DNA of 64,000 nucleotides from Bacillus dicomae (GCF_006494425.1 NZ_VHIV01000001.1:806001-870000), one strand, 5' to 3'. Shown: positions 43,389 to 52,043, numbered from the stretch's first letter. The notes: generated by a model not told the origin, from the sequence alone. Translations and numbers: made by a program.

Positions 43389-44219
43389 ATGTTATTAAAT
43401 AAACGCTTTACAATTGGAGAAATGGCAAAAATGCATAATATAGCGGAATCTACTCTACGTTATTATGATGAAAAGGGAATTTTTCATCCGTCCATTGTGG
43501 ACCCGCAAACAAATTATCGCTATTACACAATCGATCAATTTTCACTATTAGATACGATTAAATTTTTACGCCAACTAAATATTCCATTAAAGGAAATTAA
43601 GAAATATATCGATGAAAGAAATCCAGCATACGCACTCAATTTATTGGAAAAACAACAAGAAATGATGTTGAAAAAACAAAGAGAAATTGAGTATACTTTG
43701 GCGAAAATGGAACATAGAATTCATTTAATTAAGGAAGCAACAAAAGCAAAAGCGGAACAAATGGTAATTAAAGAGCTCCCGCGGCGAAAAATTACAGCAA
43801 TTGCGGTTGCTCCAAATACGACGGATGATATGTTTGAGTACTACATCCATTCGTTACAAAAAAATATGAGGCAAATGGATGATAGTTTATTTTCTGGAGA
43901 TATCGGTGTAACTGTTGCGAAAAAAGGGTTAATGCAAAATGAGTTTCAAGCATATAGCAGTGTTTTTATTCTTTTGGATTACATGCCTTTTCAAGTACAT
44001 AGCTCAGATGAAATTAAAGAAGGTATGTTTGCCTGTGTATATCATCATGGACCATATGAAGAAACTGATGAAACATATAAGAGGTTAATGAAATATATTA
44101 ATCAAGAAGGATATGAAGTAAGTGGAGATGCAATTGAGATTGCATTAATTGATTGGTCTGTAACAGAAAATCCGGAGGAGCAAGTAACGGAAATTCAAAT
44201 TCCTGTAGTGAAAAAATAA
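43389..44219 (+). CDS. MerR-family regulator with GyrI-like effector domain (BmrR-like)
   Basis: The 276-residue protein has an N-terminal MerR winged helix (RFTIGEMAKMHNIAESTLRYYDEKGIFHPS, residues about 6-35, then NYRYYTIDQFSLLDTIKFLRQL). A long antiparallel coiled coil (about residues 80-125) follows, then a C-terminal GyrI-like drug-binding domain. Its inner strands contain VFILLDYMPFQVHSSDE and GMFACVYHHGPYEETDETYKRL. Such proteins activate multidrug efflux genes when they bind a hydrophobic cation. The next gene downstream is a MATE pump with a MerR-type promoter, so this is its likely target. The ATG follows GGAAGGG. Confidence 0.9.
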   Translation: MLLNKRFTIGEMAKMHNIAESTLRYYDEKGIFHPSIVDPQTNYRYYTIDQFSLLDTIKFLRQLNIPLKEIKKYIDERNPAYALNLLEKQQEMMLKKQREIEYTLAKMEHRIHLIKEATKAKAEQMVIKELPRRKITAIAVAPNTTDDMFEYYIHSLQKNMRQMDDSLFSGDIGVTVAKKGLMQNEFQAYSSVFILLDYMPFQVHSSDEIKEGMFACVYHHGPYEETDETYKRLMKYINQEGYEVSGDAIEIALIDWSVTENPEEQVTEIQIPVVKK

Positions 44220-44292
44220 GGTGAAAACCTTTGAACTGATTACAAATTTACATTCATTAGTATAATTCAGTTACCTATTTTTTAATTCTCTC

Positions 44293-44323
44293 TTGACCTT
44301 CAAGTTACTTGAAGGTTTAAACT
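44293..44323 (+). promoter_or_regulatory. MerR-type promoter with 19-bp spacer and dyad operator
   Basis: TTGACC (44293-44298) and TAAACT (44318-44323) are 19 bases apart. Inside lies the perfect dyad ACCTTCAAG-TTA-CTTGAAGGT (44296-44316). Overlong spacers with a centred dyad are the hallmark of promoters activated by MerR proteins through DNA distortion. Confidence 0.9.
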
Positions 44324-44357
44324 GTGAACAGAGCGTTGAAAAAAGGAGCATAATAGT

Positions 44358-45713
44358 ATGGACGTAACAGAAAAATTAAGAGAAAAACCAATTAAAAGTT
44401 TATTTATTACGTATCTAATACCAGCCGTTCTCGGAATGGTATTAATGTCAGTTAATATTGTAATTGATGCGGTTATGATTAGTAGGGGAGTTGGAGCGAC
44501 CGGTTTAGCAGGAGTAAACGTGGCGATTCCAGCGTTTTCAATTTTCTTCTCGATTTCATTATGGATTGGAATGGGCGGCGCAACACTATATTCCATTGCA
44601 CTAGGTGAAAATAAAATAGAAAGAGCAAGGTCTATTTTTACTCAATCTATGACGGTAGCAGTCATTATCGTAGGTGTTTTAGCGGCGATTTGCTTATGGA
44701 GAATAGAAGATTTAGCATACTTATTCGGTGCAAACGAAGTGATTTTACCGTATGCGTTAGACTATTTACACGTGTTATTAACATTTGGGATGATATACGT
44801 TTTAGAAAATATTTTAAGTACATTTATACGAAATGATGGAAATCCTAATTTAGCAATGGCAGGTCTTGTTGTAACGGCTGTATTAAACATAGTGTTTGAC
44901 TATATCTTTATTTTTATTTTCGGGTGGGGCGTAACAGGTGCTGCTTCAGCAACTATTCTTTCGGCAGCGATTGGTTTCCTTGTATTATTAACGCACTTCT
45001 TTAGAAAAAGTAGTATTTTAAGGTGGACGAAACTCCATTTTGAATGGGATACGATTAAACAAATTATGATAATCGGTTTTCCGAGCTTTATAACAGAAAG
45101 TACGGTGGCAATCGTAACGATTGGTTTTAATATCGCATTCGTCCAATATGCAGGAGAAGTAGGAGTCGCTTCCTATGCGATGGTGAACAGCATTCATGCA
45201 ATGACATTACTATTATTCTTCGGTGTAGGTGCTGCATTGCAACCGATTGCTAGTTTTCATTACGGTGCAAATTTATCAGAAAGATTGCGTGAAGGATTGC
45301 AGTTTGCTGTGAAAATTGCAGTTGTGCTCGGAGGCGTTGCAATAATTGTCGGATTATTCTTCGGGAAATATATTATTGGTCTATTTGATGTACAATCTCC
45401 AGAGTTATTAGAGTTAACATTAACGGGTATTAGCTTGTTCTTTATTCAATATGTATTTTTAGGTTATAACATTGTGTATGGAGAGTACTTCCAATCAGTG
45501 CGACAAACGAAGAAATCAGTGCTTATTATAATGAGCCGAGGGTTACTATTTATAATTCCATTGTTATGGATTATGCCAAAGTTATTTGGAATAAACGGAA
45601 TTTGGCTCGTTATGCCAGTAGCTGAAGTAATAACAGCGATTATTCTATTTACGATGAATCGTATGAAGCATCCTGTTCCATTAAATATGGCGGGAGAGAA
45701 AGAAGCAATATAA
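44358..45713 (+). CDS. MATE-family multidrug efflux transporter
   Basis: The 451-residue protein has 12 membrane helices in two halves and the MATE signatures LIPAVLGMVLMSVNIVIDAVMIS with the first-helix pattern, GVNVAIPAFSIFFSISLWIGMGGATLYSIALGE, FIRNDGNPNLAMAGLVV and, in the second half, FFGVGAALQPIASFHYGAN. It belongs to the MepA-like branch and should export cationic drugs or dyes using Na+ or H+. The AAAAGGAG site lies before ATG 44358. Its promoter carries the dyad operator described above, so the MerR protein encoded upstream very likely controls it. Confidence 0.92.
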   Translation: MDVTEKLREKPIKSLFITYLIPAVLGMVLMSVNIVIDAVMISRGVGATGLAGVNVAIPAFSIFFSISLWIGMGGATLYSIALGENKIERARSIFTQSMTVAVIIVGVLAAICLWRIEDLAYLFGANEVILPYALDYLHVLLTFGMIYVLENILSTFIRNDGNPNLAMAGLVVTAVLNIVFDYIFIFIFGWGVTGAASATILSAAIGFLVLLTHFFRKSSILRWTKLHFEWDTIKQIMIIGFPSFITESTVAIVTIGFNIAFVQYAGEVGVASYAMVNSIHAMTLLLFFGVGAALQPIASFHYGANLSERLREGLQFAVKIAVVLGGVAIIVGLFFGKYIIGLFDVQSPELLELTLTGISLFFIQYVFLGYNIVYGEYFQSVRQTKKSVLIIMSRGLLFIIPLLWIMPKLFGINGIWLVMPVAEVITAIILFTMNRMKHPVPLNMAGEKEAI

Positions 45714-45717
45714 TGAA

Positions 45718-45749
45718 GAAAATCCCCTTGAGAAACTAAGGGGATTTTC
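45718..45749. terminator. Bidirectional terminator
   Basis: GAAAATCCCCTT and AAGGGGATTTTC form a 12-bp stem between the MATE gene and the convergent DUF421 gene. Confidence 0.93.
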
Positions 45750-46415
45750 TCATTCTTTTAAACTAATCGCAAAAGATCCATCTATTTCTTGAACAGAAGC
45801 AAAGGCAACGTTTTTAATATTTGTAATTCCTTTTTCTTTTAACTCTTTATATAACCACTGTTTGTCCTTATGAATTAATTTTAAGTTATCGTATTGAATT
45901 TGTGAATCAACGATAAGGGCAATTGGTAATCCAGCATACTTAACATCTATGTTCAAATCTTTCGGAGTTAATGGGACAAGTTCACGCTTTGGTAAAATAC
46001 TAATGGCTCCATTTGCTTCTAAAATAGCGTATTCAATTTCATGAACACTTGGGTATCCTGCGACGCGAAGGTTAGAAAGTAATTCAGCAATTGGATATCT
46101 GCTTTTTTGTAAGTTCTCAAAAATAATGTCACCATGTTTAATTAAAATAATGGGGTGCCCGAGAATAAAACGATTGAGTTTGTTGAATAGGCTTAATTTT
46201 GTAAGTATTAAATGCAAACATGTAATAACGACCATACCGAGAAAGGCCTGCAAAGCACCAGAGACTGGTATGGCCTGAAAAGCTAAATAAGATAAAAAGA
46301 TAATAGCACCAAAATCATGAGGAGTTAGTTGTGCTAACGCAGATTTACCGAGCATCTTAAGTGATAGTAAAAATAAGATAAAAAAGAACGATACATTACA
46401 TAAAAAGAGAAGCAA
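45750..46415 (-). CDS. DUF421 membrane protein (YetF/YdfS-like)
   Basis: The 221-residue product has three N-terminal membrane helices (with LLSLKMLGKSALAQLTPHDFGAIIFLSYLAF) and a C-terminal soluble domain with ILGHPIILIKHGDIIFENLQKSRYPIAELLSNLR and PIALIVDSQIQYDNLK, as in the DUF421 family. Related B. subtilis proteins occur in the spore inner membrane or are linked to stress regulons; the biochemical function is unknown. The frame is open from 46436, but a TTG at 46415 has AAGGAG eight bases before it and places the first hydrophobic stretch at the N-terminus, so I choose it. Confidence 0.82.
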   Translation of the reverse strand: MLLFLCNVSFFFILFLLSLKMLGKSALAQLTPHDFGAIIFLSYLAFQAIPVSGALQAFLGMVVITCLHLILTKLSLFNKLNRFILGHPIILIKHGDIIFENLQKSRYPIAELLSNLRVAGYPSVHEIEYAILEANGAISILPKRELVPLTPKDLNIDVKYAGLPIALIVDSQIQYDNLKLIHKDKQWLYKELKEKGITNIKNVAFASVQEIDGSFAISLKE

Positions 46416-46575
46416 TAGGGACACTCCTTCGTGCAAAGTTGTACTTACTGTTCCCGAAAGGAATATAAATATTACTTTCTAGAGGATAAATTAGGGTGAA
46501 TTGGAATTTGTCTGTATACAAACAAATAAACGGATATTATGATGAAAGAAGTAAAGAACATAGGAGTATATGGAT

Positions 46576-47154
46576 ATGAGAAAGAAAAAAATAATTAAGT
46601 ATATGATAGGAATTATAATGGTTTGCGCCGTTTATGTGGGATTTTTACAATATAACATTTATAAGCATGGGCAAATGAATGCGACCTATGATGCGGATTA
46701 TATAATTGTATTAGGCTCGAAAGTAAACGGAACGAAACCATCGTACTCATTGCAATATCGTATTGATAAAGCAGCTGAGTATTTAAAATCACATGAGAAA
46801 ACAATTGCTATTGTGTCTGGAGGTAAAGGAAGAGGAGAAGATATTTCAGAAGCATTAGCAATGAAAAATGAATTAATGAAACTAAAAATTGCAGAAGACC
46901 GCATTATAATGGAAGATAAGTCAACGAGTACAGATGAGAACATTGCATTTTCAAAACCGTTAATTCCGGACAATATGAAAAAAGGGATGATCGTGACAAA
47001 CGATTTCCACATGTTTAGAGCGAAAAAAATAGCAGCAAAGCAAGGTTTACAATTAGAAGGTCTTCCGGCCGAAACACCGAAGCGAATTGTCATTCCATCG
47101 AATATACGTGAGTATTTAGCCATTACGCAATATTGGTTTATGAATCGAATATAG
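46576..47154 (+). CDS. YdcF-family (DUF218) membrane-anchored protein
   Basis: The 192-residue protein starts with a single membrane helix (residues about 5-25) and a DUF218 domain outside: DADYIIVLGSKVNGTKPSYSLQYRIDKAAEYLK, AIVSGGKGRGEDISEALAMKNEL, then DRIIMEDKSTSTDENIAFS and MIVTNDFHMFRAKKIA. This SanA/YdcF-like domain is thought to act in envelope or lipid-carrier metabolism, and YdcF of E. coli binds S-adenosyl methionine. ATG 46576 is at good distance from TAGGAG; the ATG at 46570 is too close. It ends at its own terminator. Confidence 0.87.
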   Translation: MRKKKIIKYMIGIIMVCAVYVGFLQYNIYKHGQMNATYDADYIIVLGSKVNGTKPSYSLQYRIDKAAEYLKSHEKTIAIVSGGKGRGEDISEALAMKNELMKLKIAEDRIIMEDKSTSTDENIAFSKPLIPDNMKKGMIVTNDFHMFRAKKIAAKQGLQLEGLPAETPKRIVIPSNIREYLAITQYWFMNRI

Positions 47155-47156
47155 AG

Positions 47157-47192
47157 AAAAATCCCGTCTGGAAGTCCAGGCGGGATTTTTTG
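47157..47192 (+). terminator. Terminator
   Basis: AAAATCCCGTCTGG and CCAGGCGGGATTTTTT form a stem of about 14 bp with one G-U around AAGT. Confidence 0.95.
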
Positions 47193-47298
47193 AAGGAAAT
47201 CTTACAAATATGTCATGTTTATGAAAGATAAAGCGATAGTTTCTAGAATGGATTCCTGACATAATGAAGATAACAAAAACTATTTAGAGGTGAATCGG

Positions 47299-47616
47299 AT
47301 GAAAGGAAATAATATATTATCTTCACTATGTTACTTTAGTATCTTTTTTGCACCATTTTTATTACCAATTATCGTGTACTTCGTTGCGGAAGATGAAGTT
47401 AAATACCACGCAAAAAAAGCATTTTGGTCACATATTTTCCCGTATGCAATTTTATTCGGAGGATTAGCGATATCAGGAATATACGGTTTAGGATTCAATC
47501 AATCTGATGGTGCTGGAATTGGAATGATGATCACATATGCAGTGTTCATTCTTGTAGGAATTTATTACTTCATTTGGAATATCGTAAAAGGTATTAAAGT
47601 ATTGAAAGCGGCGTAA
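47299..47616 (+). CDS. DUF4870 membrane protein
   Basis: The 105-residue protein has three membrane helices and the DUF4870 layout: a first helix LCYFSIFFAPFLLPIIVYFVA, the charged DEVKYHAKKAFWSHIFPYAI segment, and a last helix ending in FIWNIVKGIKVLKA. The function is unknown; homologs occur in many Firmicutes as stand-alone membrane proteins. AGAGGTG precedes ATG 47299. The GTG at 47290 is part of that site. The following non-coding stretch holds short tandem repeats. Confidence 0.85.
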   Translation: MKGNNILSSLCYFSIFFAPFLLPIIVYFVAEDEVKYHAKKAFWSHIFPYAILFGGLAISGIYGLGFNQSDGAGIGMMITYAVFILVGIYYFIWNIVKGIKVLKAA

Positions 47617-47659
47617 TATGGAATAATTTATTGTAAGTTTGTCGTTATTTGTCGGTAAG

Positions 47660-47757
47660 TCGATATCCCTTGTCGAATCGACGATATATTCGAAAAATCG
47701 TTGATATAGTGTAAGGAATCGTTGATATATTGAAAAAATCGATGATATAATTTCATT
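47660..47757. repeat. Five degenerate short tandem repeats (TCG-NNGATAT type, 18-21 bp period)
   Basis: Units begin at 47660, 47678, 47698, 47719 and 47739. The last four read TCGACGATAT, TCGTTGATAT, TCGTTGATAT and TCGATGATAT, each followed by an AT-rich spacer; the first is a variant, TCGATATCCC. They lie between the DUF4870 gene and a terminator at 47780. The spacing is close to two helical turns. Confidence 0.75.
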
Positions 47758-47779
47758 TACCGCATTAATAGACGTTTTA

Positions 47780-47814
47780 AAAAAGAGCAATTCAAAAAGA
47801 ATTGCTCTTTTTGT
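47780..47814 (+). terminator. Terminator
   Basis: AAAAAGAGCAATTC and GAATTGCTCTTTTT form a perfect 14-bp stem around AAAAA. It ends the transcript of the DUF4870 gene and the repeat region. Confidence 0.95.
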
Positions 47815-47885
47815 GCTTATAAGTTGTGAATATTGAAAAAGATATGTTAATTTTTCATTAGGAAGAGAAAAAAGGAGTGATTTTC

Positions 47886-48620
47886 ATGAATGAAATGATA
47901 CATAAAATGGAGCAACACGTTTCAGTTCGTAAATATAAGGAAGAACCAATTTCAAAAGAAGTGGTAGAAAGAATGGTGCAAGCTGCGCAGCATGCCGCTT
48001 CCTCGCACTTTGTACAGGCTTATTCTGTTATATATGTAACAGATCAAGATTTAAAGGCGAAACTAGCAGAGTTATCAGGAAATCGTCATGTAAAAGATTG
48101 CGCAGCATTCTTTGTTTGTTGTGCAGATTTAAAACGACTTGAAATGGCATGTGAAAAACATGGTACAGAGATAAAGCATGAAGGAGTAGAAGACTTTATC
48201 GTAGCGACGGTAGATGCTTCACTCTTTGCGCAAAACTTGGCGCTAGCAGCAGAATCGTTAGGGTACGGTATTTGTTATATTGGTGGTATTCGTAATAATC
48301 CGAGAGAAGTGAGTGAATTGCTTCATTTACCTGATAAAGTATATCCTGTATTCGGAATGACAGTCGGCGTACCAGATGAAGATCACGGAGTGAAACCACG
48401 TTTACCAGTAGCAGCAATCCTTCATGAAAATGGATATGATGAAAAGAAATATGATGAATTATTAAATGAATACGATGAAACGATGAGCGCGTATTATAAA
48501 GAAAGATCATCAAACAAGAAAAGCGTAACATGGACGGAATCAATGAGTTCGTTTATGTCTAAAGAAAAAAGAATGCATATGAAAGAGTTTTTAAGTGAAA
48601 AAGGATTTAATAAGAAATGA
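47886..48620 (+). CDS. NfsA/NfrA-type oxygen-insensitive NAD(P)H nitroreductase
   Basis: A 244-residue flavoprotein of the NfsA/FRP group. Features are the N-terminal HVSVRKYKEEPISKEVVERMVQAA with the FMN-phosphate binding SVRKY motif, ASLFAQNLALAAESLGYGICYIGGIRNNP in the middle, and FGMTVGVPDEDHGVKPRLP near residue 165, typical for the NfsA family. It reduces quinones, nitro compounds or FMN with NAD(P)H in the cytoplasm. AAGGAGTG lies before ATG 47886. The GTG at 47877 overlaps that site and is rejected. A terminator lies directly after the stop. Confidence 0.92.
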   Translation: MNEMIHKMEQHVSVRKYKEEPISKEVVERMVQAAQHAASSHFVQAYSVIYVTDQDLKAKLAELSGNRHVKDCAAFFVCCADLKRLEMACEKHGTEIKHEGVEDFIVATVDASLFAQNLALAAESLGYGICYIGGIRNNPREVSELLHLPDKVYPVFGMTVGVPDEDHGVKPRLPVAAILHENGYDEKKYDELLNEYDETMSAYYKERSSNKKSVTWTESMSSFMSKEKRMHMKEFLSEKGFNKK

Positions 48621-48622
48621 GT

Positions 48623-48659
48623 AAAAAGGCAGACCTGTGATGCAGGTTTGCCTTTTTTT
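48623..48659 (+). terminator. Terminator
   Basis: AAAAAGGCAGACCTG and CAGGTTTGCCTTTTT form a 15-bp stem with one G-U around TGATG. Confidence 0.95.
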
Positions 48660-48708
48660 GGAGGAGAAAGGTGATTGCCTTCGAATAAGTATAGGGGGAG
48701 GAGATAAT

Positions 48709-49293
48709 ATGAAAAAAGCTTTAATCTTTTTATTCGATGGATTTGCAGAGTTTGAAGTGAATATAGCGAGTTTATTTTTGATAAGTAAGCAATTTGAAAT
48801 AATAACAGCAACTGTAGACGGAAAAACCGTTACAGGAGAAGGCGGCTTTTTGTGTCAACCACATGTCTCTATCGAGCAAATTAAAATAGAGGACTATGAA
48901 GTGATGATCGTACCAGGCGGACATGTTTTTGATCATTTAGAAAATGAACAATTGTTATCTATTGTGAACGAATTACATAAGCAAAATAAATGGATAGCGG
49001 GTATTTGTGCCGGAACATCTTTACTACATGCAGCAGGAGTGCTGAATAAGAAAAAATTCTCAACATCATTAACATCAGATGAAAAACAGTTAGCGCATTT
49101 ACATGAATGGGAATATAAACAAAATAAAGATGTAACCGTTGATGGAAAAATCATAACAGCCGTAGGGTCTGCATACGTTGAATTTGCTGCTGAAATAATG
49201 AAGCAACTCAATTTATTTAATGAAGCTGAAGCGAAGGAGAACTTGCAATACTTTAAAAATGTAACAGAGCTTTGTGATGAAACGTTAGTATAA
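48709..49293 (+). CDS. DJ-1/PfpI-family protein
   Basis: The 194-residue protein has the flavodoxin-like DJ-1 fold. It starts KKALIFLFDGFAEFEVNIAS, contains YEVMIVPGGHVFDHL, and carries the nucleophile-elbow cysteine in KWIAGICAGTSLLHAAGVL. The glutamate that usually activates the cysteine is likely E17/E19 in the first loop. The family includes glyoxalase III, deglycase-type and protease-like proteins, as well as the YoaZ/YdeA group; substrate unknown. GGGGGAGGAG precedes the ATG. It is a single gene between terminators. Confidence 0.9.
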   Translation: MKKALIFLFDGFAEFEVNIASLFLISKQFEIITATVDGKTVTGEGGFLCQPHVSIEQIKIEDYEVMIVPGGHVFDHLENEQLLSIVNELHKQNKWIAGICAGTSLLHAAGVLNKKKFSTSLTSDEKQLAHLHEWEYKQNKDVTVDGKIITAVGSAYVEFAAEIMKQLNLFNEAEAKENLQYFKNVTELCDETLV

Positions 49294-49296
49294 GTG

Positions 49297-49326
49297 ATAA
49301 AAAGCGGCATAATAGCCGCTTTTTAT
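49297..49326. terminator. Terminator left of the TSUP gene
   Basis: AAAAAGCGGC and GCCGCTTTTT form a 10-bp stem around ATAATA. It is nearly identical to the hairpin at 50217 on the other side of the gene. Confidence 0.93.
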
Positions 49327-49398
49327 CGTTATCGCGTTTAAAAATATAACGATACTTCATTTAAAACCTATCGGTTATGACACAATCTAAAGCACCTT

Positions 49399-50124
49399 CT
49401 ATAACGAATGCAAACTTTCAATAAGAAGATACATACCCGTGCAACTTAAAAGGATGTACGTAAATATTTTAAAAAACCGTTGATTAAGCCATTTGAAAAT
49501 AATTTGACCTATATATAAACCTAGAAATACGATTGGAATAGCGTAAAAACTTGATTCCCAAATTGTTTTGTTTGTGCCAGTAAAGAGTATTTGAGTTAGT
49601 AGACTAATGAAATATATAAATAGATAAAAAGCTAAAGTAGTTGCTCTCAGCTTCTCTTTTTTCGTATCAGTTCCTGTAAAGTACAGTAATAGAGGTGGTC
49701 CCGGCATACCGATACTTGTCGTTAAAAGACCGGATAATCCTCCTACTAAGAAATCTCTAGATTTTGTTGATTGAATCTTAAAGTTGCATATTAGCATCAA
49801 CGTTAATAGTAAGAGTAGGATGCTAATTGCTAATTTAAACGTGTTGATGTTAATAGAAATGAAAATGAAAATACCAAAAGGAACACCAACTATACTTCCG
49901 AAAATTAATCTTTTCAGTAGAATAAAATCAATGTCCGTTCTTATTTTCCAAATGAGTGATATGGAAATAATTAATGATAAAATGATATTAATTTGTATAG
50001 CTTCTTGTGGTAGAAATAACATAAGTAAGAAAGGCGTTGCCATAATAGAAAAGCCAAAACCTGTACTTGTTTGTAAAATAGAAGCTACTAATATAATACA
50101 TATGAAAATGAATGTGATTCCCAA
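49399..50124 (-). CDS. TSUP-family permease (TauE/SafE, sulfite exporter-like)
   Basis: The 241-residue protein has about eight helices in two halves. Family marks are TFIFICIILVASILQTSTGFGFSIMATPFLLML at the start and GGLSGLLTTSIGMPGPPLLLYFTGT in the second half; the proline-rich re-entrant loop is typical. Members move organosulfur compounds, sulfite or other anions. The start is TTG at 50124 with AGGAGG six bases before. The gene is placed between two almost identical terminator hairpins. Confidence 0.88.
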   Translation of the reverse strand: MGITFIFICIILVASILQTSTGFGFSIMATPFLLMLFLPQEAIQINIILSLIISISLIWKIRTDIDFILLKRLIFGSIVGVPFGIFIFISININTFKLAISILLLLLTLMLICNFKIQSTKSRDFLVGGLSGLLTTSIGMPGPPLLLYFTGTDTKKEKLRATTLAFYLFIYFISLLTQILFTGTNKTIWESSFYAIPIVFLGLYIGQIIFKWLNQRFFKIFTYILLSCTGMYLLIESLHSL

Positions 50125-50216
50125 AATAGCCCTCCTACATAATCAAATCCAATACATATTTTAACATAAAGTGAAGCTTTAATCAGTGGGAGGGCTTACT
50201 GTCCTTCAATACGGAA

Positions 50217-50244
50217 AAAAAGCGGCAAAATAGCCGCTTTTTAT
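50217..50244. terminator. Terminator right of the TSUP gene
   Basis: AAAAAGCGGC and GCCGCTTTTT form a 10-bp stem around AAAATA. It differs from the hairpin at 49299 at one loop base. It probably ends the MFS gene transcribed leftward. Confidence 0.93.
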
Positions 50245-50251
50245 GTTGCGA

Positions 50252-51472
50252 TTAATATTCCAATGATGACCCTGTGGCTTTAAAATATTTTTCCCGTGAA
50301 GGAGTCATTACCCGGATTGCTAATAAACAGGAAAGGAAAAGAATGAGTAACGAGCTACTTATTACAGTAATTTGAACGGAAAGAAATTGTGCAGATGCCC
50401 CAATAGCTAAAACGAAAAAGATTTGGATGAAATTTTTTATGGAATCAAACACGCTATCGATACGTCCTATCATATGTACAGGGATGTTATTTTGATAAAA
50501 TGTTATAAAGCCAGTACCAGCAAATGATGAAGAAATGCCAAGTAAAATGAAACCGCCTGCCGCGACGATAAATGAATTTGAAAAGGCGAAAATTACATAG
50601 CCTATTGCTGTGAAAATTGTCCCTAATCCGATACAATGTTGAATTGGTAATCGTTTGGCAAAGAGAGAAACAAGAAATGAACCGGAAACGTAAGCAGCTC
50701 CAGTTATACTAACAAGCATGCTATACTCTATATCGGATAAAAACAGTACTTGATTTGTGAAAACAACTTCTTGTGAATCGAGTGCCATAGCAACAAGCAT
50801 AGTCGCTTGAAATAAAACGAATATGAGAATAATGTAAGTTTCCGTTCGAGCGAACGAAAAAACTTGTTTCCAATCACTTCGTAATGTTTGTACGAAAGTA
50901 TTTGTAACTTCTTCGTTTTGCTTTGTTTGTAATGTAATGTTTGGCAAGAAGTAAATAAGAATGGTAGAAAGTAGAAAGGAAAGTGAGTTGCAGTAAATAA
51001 CAAAGGCTGCTGAGTACGTGGTGAGAAGTATTCCAGCAAGAGCTGGACCGATAATAAAAGCCCCGCTTGTACAAAAGCTACTCCAAGCATTGAATTGAGC
51101 GCGTTCTTCGGCAGGTATAAGCATTGTTTTATAAGAAAATGAAGCTGGATCGAAAAATGATGTAGCAATGCGAGTTAAAAAGATAAAAATATAAATGGCC
51201 CAAATAGAATCAAATAGTGGAATACAGCCAATAAGAGCTGCTCGAATGATATCTGTGATAAGCATAATGGACCGTTTATTTAATCGATCTACTATGCTAC
51301 CAGACCATATTTTTGTAACAACGGTGGCAATTGGACCTACAATCCATAATCCTGCTACAGCAGCAGGGGAGTTTGTGCTATTTAACACCATTAAGTTTAA
51401 AGCGATAAGATACATAAAATCACCTAAACGAGAAATTCCTGTTCCCGACAATAATAATAATTTATTTTTCAT
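50252..51472 (-). CDS. MFS transporter (macrolide-efflux/enterobactin-exporter-like)
   Basis: The 406-residue protein has 12 membrane helices and the layout of the MFS_3/MefA group. It has SGTGISRLGDFMYLIALNLMVL at the start, GSIVDRLNKRSIMLITDIIRAALIG as the loop 2-3 motif A variant, and TRIATSFFDPASFSYKTMLIPAEERAQFNAWSS. It should export a drug or secondary metabolite. ATG 51472 has AAAGGGCC at the right distance; the TTG at 51478 is less likely. The preceding gene (a small winged-helix regulator) ends 19 bases upstream on the same strand, so the two make an operon. Confidence 0.88.
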   Translation of the reverse strand: MKNKLLLLSGTGISRLGDFMYLIALNLMVLNSTNSPAAVAGLWIVGPIATVVTKIWSGSIVDRLNKRSIMLITDIIRAALIGCIPLFDSIWAIYIFIFLTRIATSFFDPASFSYKTMLIPAEERAQFNAWSSFCTSGAFIIGPALAGILLTTYSAAFVIYCNSLSFLLSTILIYFLPNITLQTKQNEEVTNTFVQTLRSDWKQVFSFARTETYIILIFVLFQATMLVAMALDSQEVVFTNQVLFLSDIEYSMLVSITGAAYVSGSFLVSLFAKRLPIQHCIGLGTIFTAIGYVIFAFSNSFIVAAGGFILLGISSSFAGTGFITFYQNNIPVHMIGRIDSVFDSIKNFIQIFFVLAIGASAQFLSVQITVISSSLLILFLSCLLAIRVMTPSREKYFKATGSSLEY

Positions 51473-51491
51473 AAACAAATGGCCCTTTCTT

Positions 51492-51941
51492 TCATTGTTT
51501 TTTAATTTTGCAGGAAATAGCGTATTCCTCTTCAGAGTTTGATTGACGAGCGGTTTTGTTTTCCCAGCGCAGTAAAACTTGAGTAATCTCCCAAGTAAGC
51601 TGTTGTAATTCCTCAGGAGTTAAAAATAGATGCGATACAATGTGACTACCTGTATTCGTTCCTTCTGTGCCGCTTTCTTCAATATAGAAATGAGCCGCTT
51701 TTGCTTTATAATATTTTTCAATAATTCCACGTTTTTCCTTCGTGTCTACTAATTCAAGTAACCCTCCATCGTATAAAATTTGAACGTGATAATGTACGCT
51801 ACCAGCAGTTTTATTTAGTTTAGTAGCTACTTGTTTTGCAGTGAGTGCTTCGTCTTTTAAAAGGTGAAGAATTTGAATACGAGTTGCATTGGAAATGAGC
51901 TTCTGCTGTTCAGCTGAAATAGTAAGTCTATCTTCAAACAT
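51492..51941 (-). CDS. ArsR-like winged-helix transcriptional regulator
   Basis: The 149-residue protein begins with a DNA-binding domain: SAEQQKLISNATRIQILHLLKDEALTAKQVATKLNKTAGSVHYHVQILYDGGLLELVDTKEKRGIIEKYYK, that is the ArsR/HTH_20 fold with recognition helix TAGSVHYHVQIL. The remaining 60 residues form a C-terminal helical part. AAGGGGAT precedes the ATG. It lies directly before an MFS exporter gene on the same strand and is probably its own and the exporter's repressor. The ligand is unknown; no cysteine pair for metal binding is visible. Confidence 0.88.
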   Translation of the reverse strand: MFEDRLTISAEQQKLISNATRIQILHLLKDEALTAKQVATKLNKTAGSVHYHVQILYDGGLLELVDTKEKRGIIEKYYKAKAAHFYIEESGTEGTNTGSHIVSHLFLTPEELQQLTWEITQVLLRWENKTARQSNSEEEYAISCKIKKQ

Positions 51942-52043
51942 TATGGCATCCCCTTTCTTATAATCTAAATTTATTGTACATTCTAAAAAATTAGAACGTA
52001 AGGAAAATAAATCGCCTTTTTCCTTTATATTTCGACATAAATA

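Noticed and set aside
47660-47757. Tandem repeats taken as a CRISPR array
   Set aside because: Units are only about 10 bp of common sequence with a 20-bp period and no spacers of constant length; no cas genes are present.
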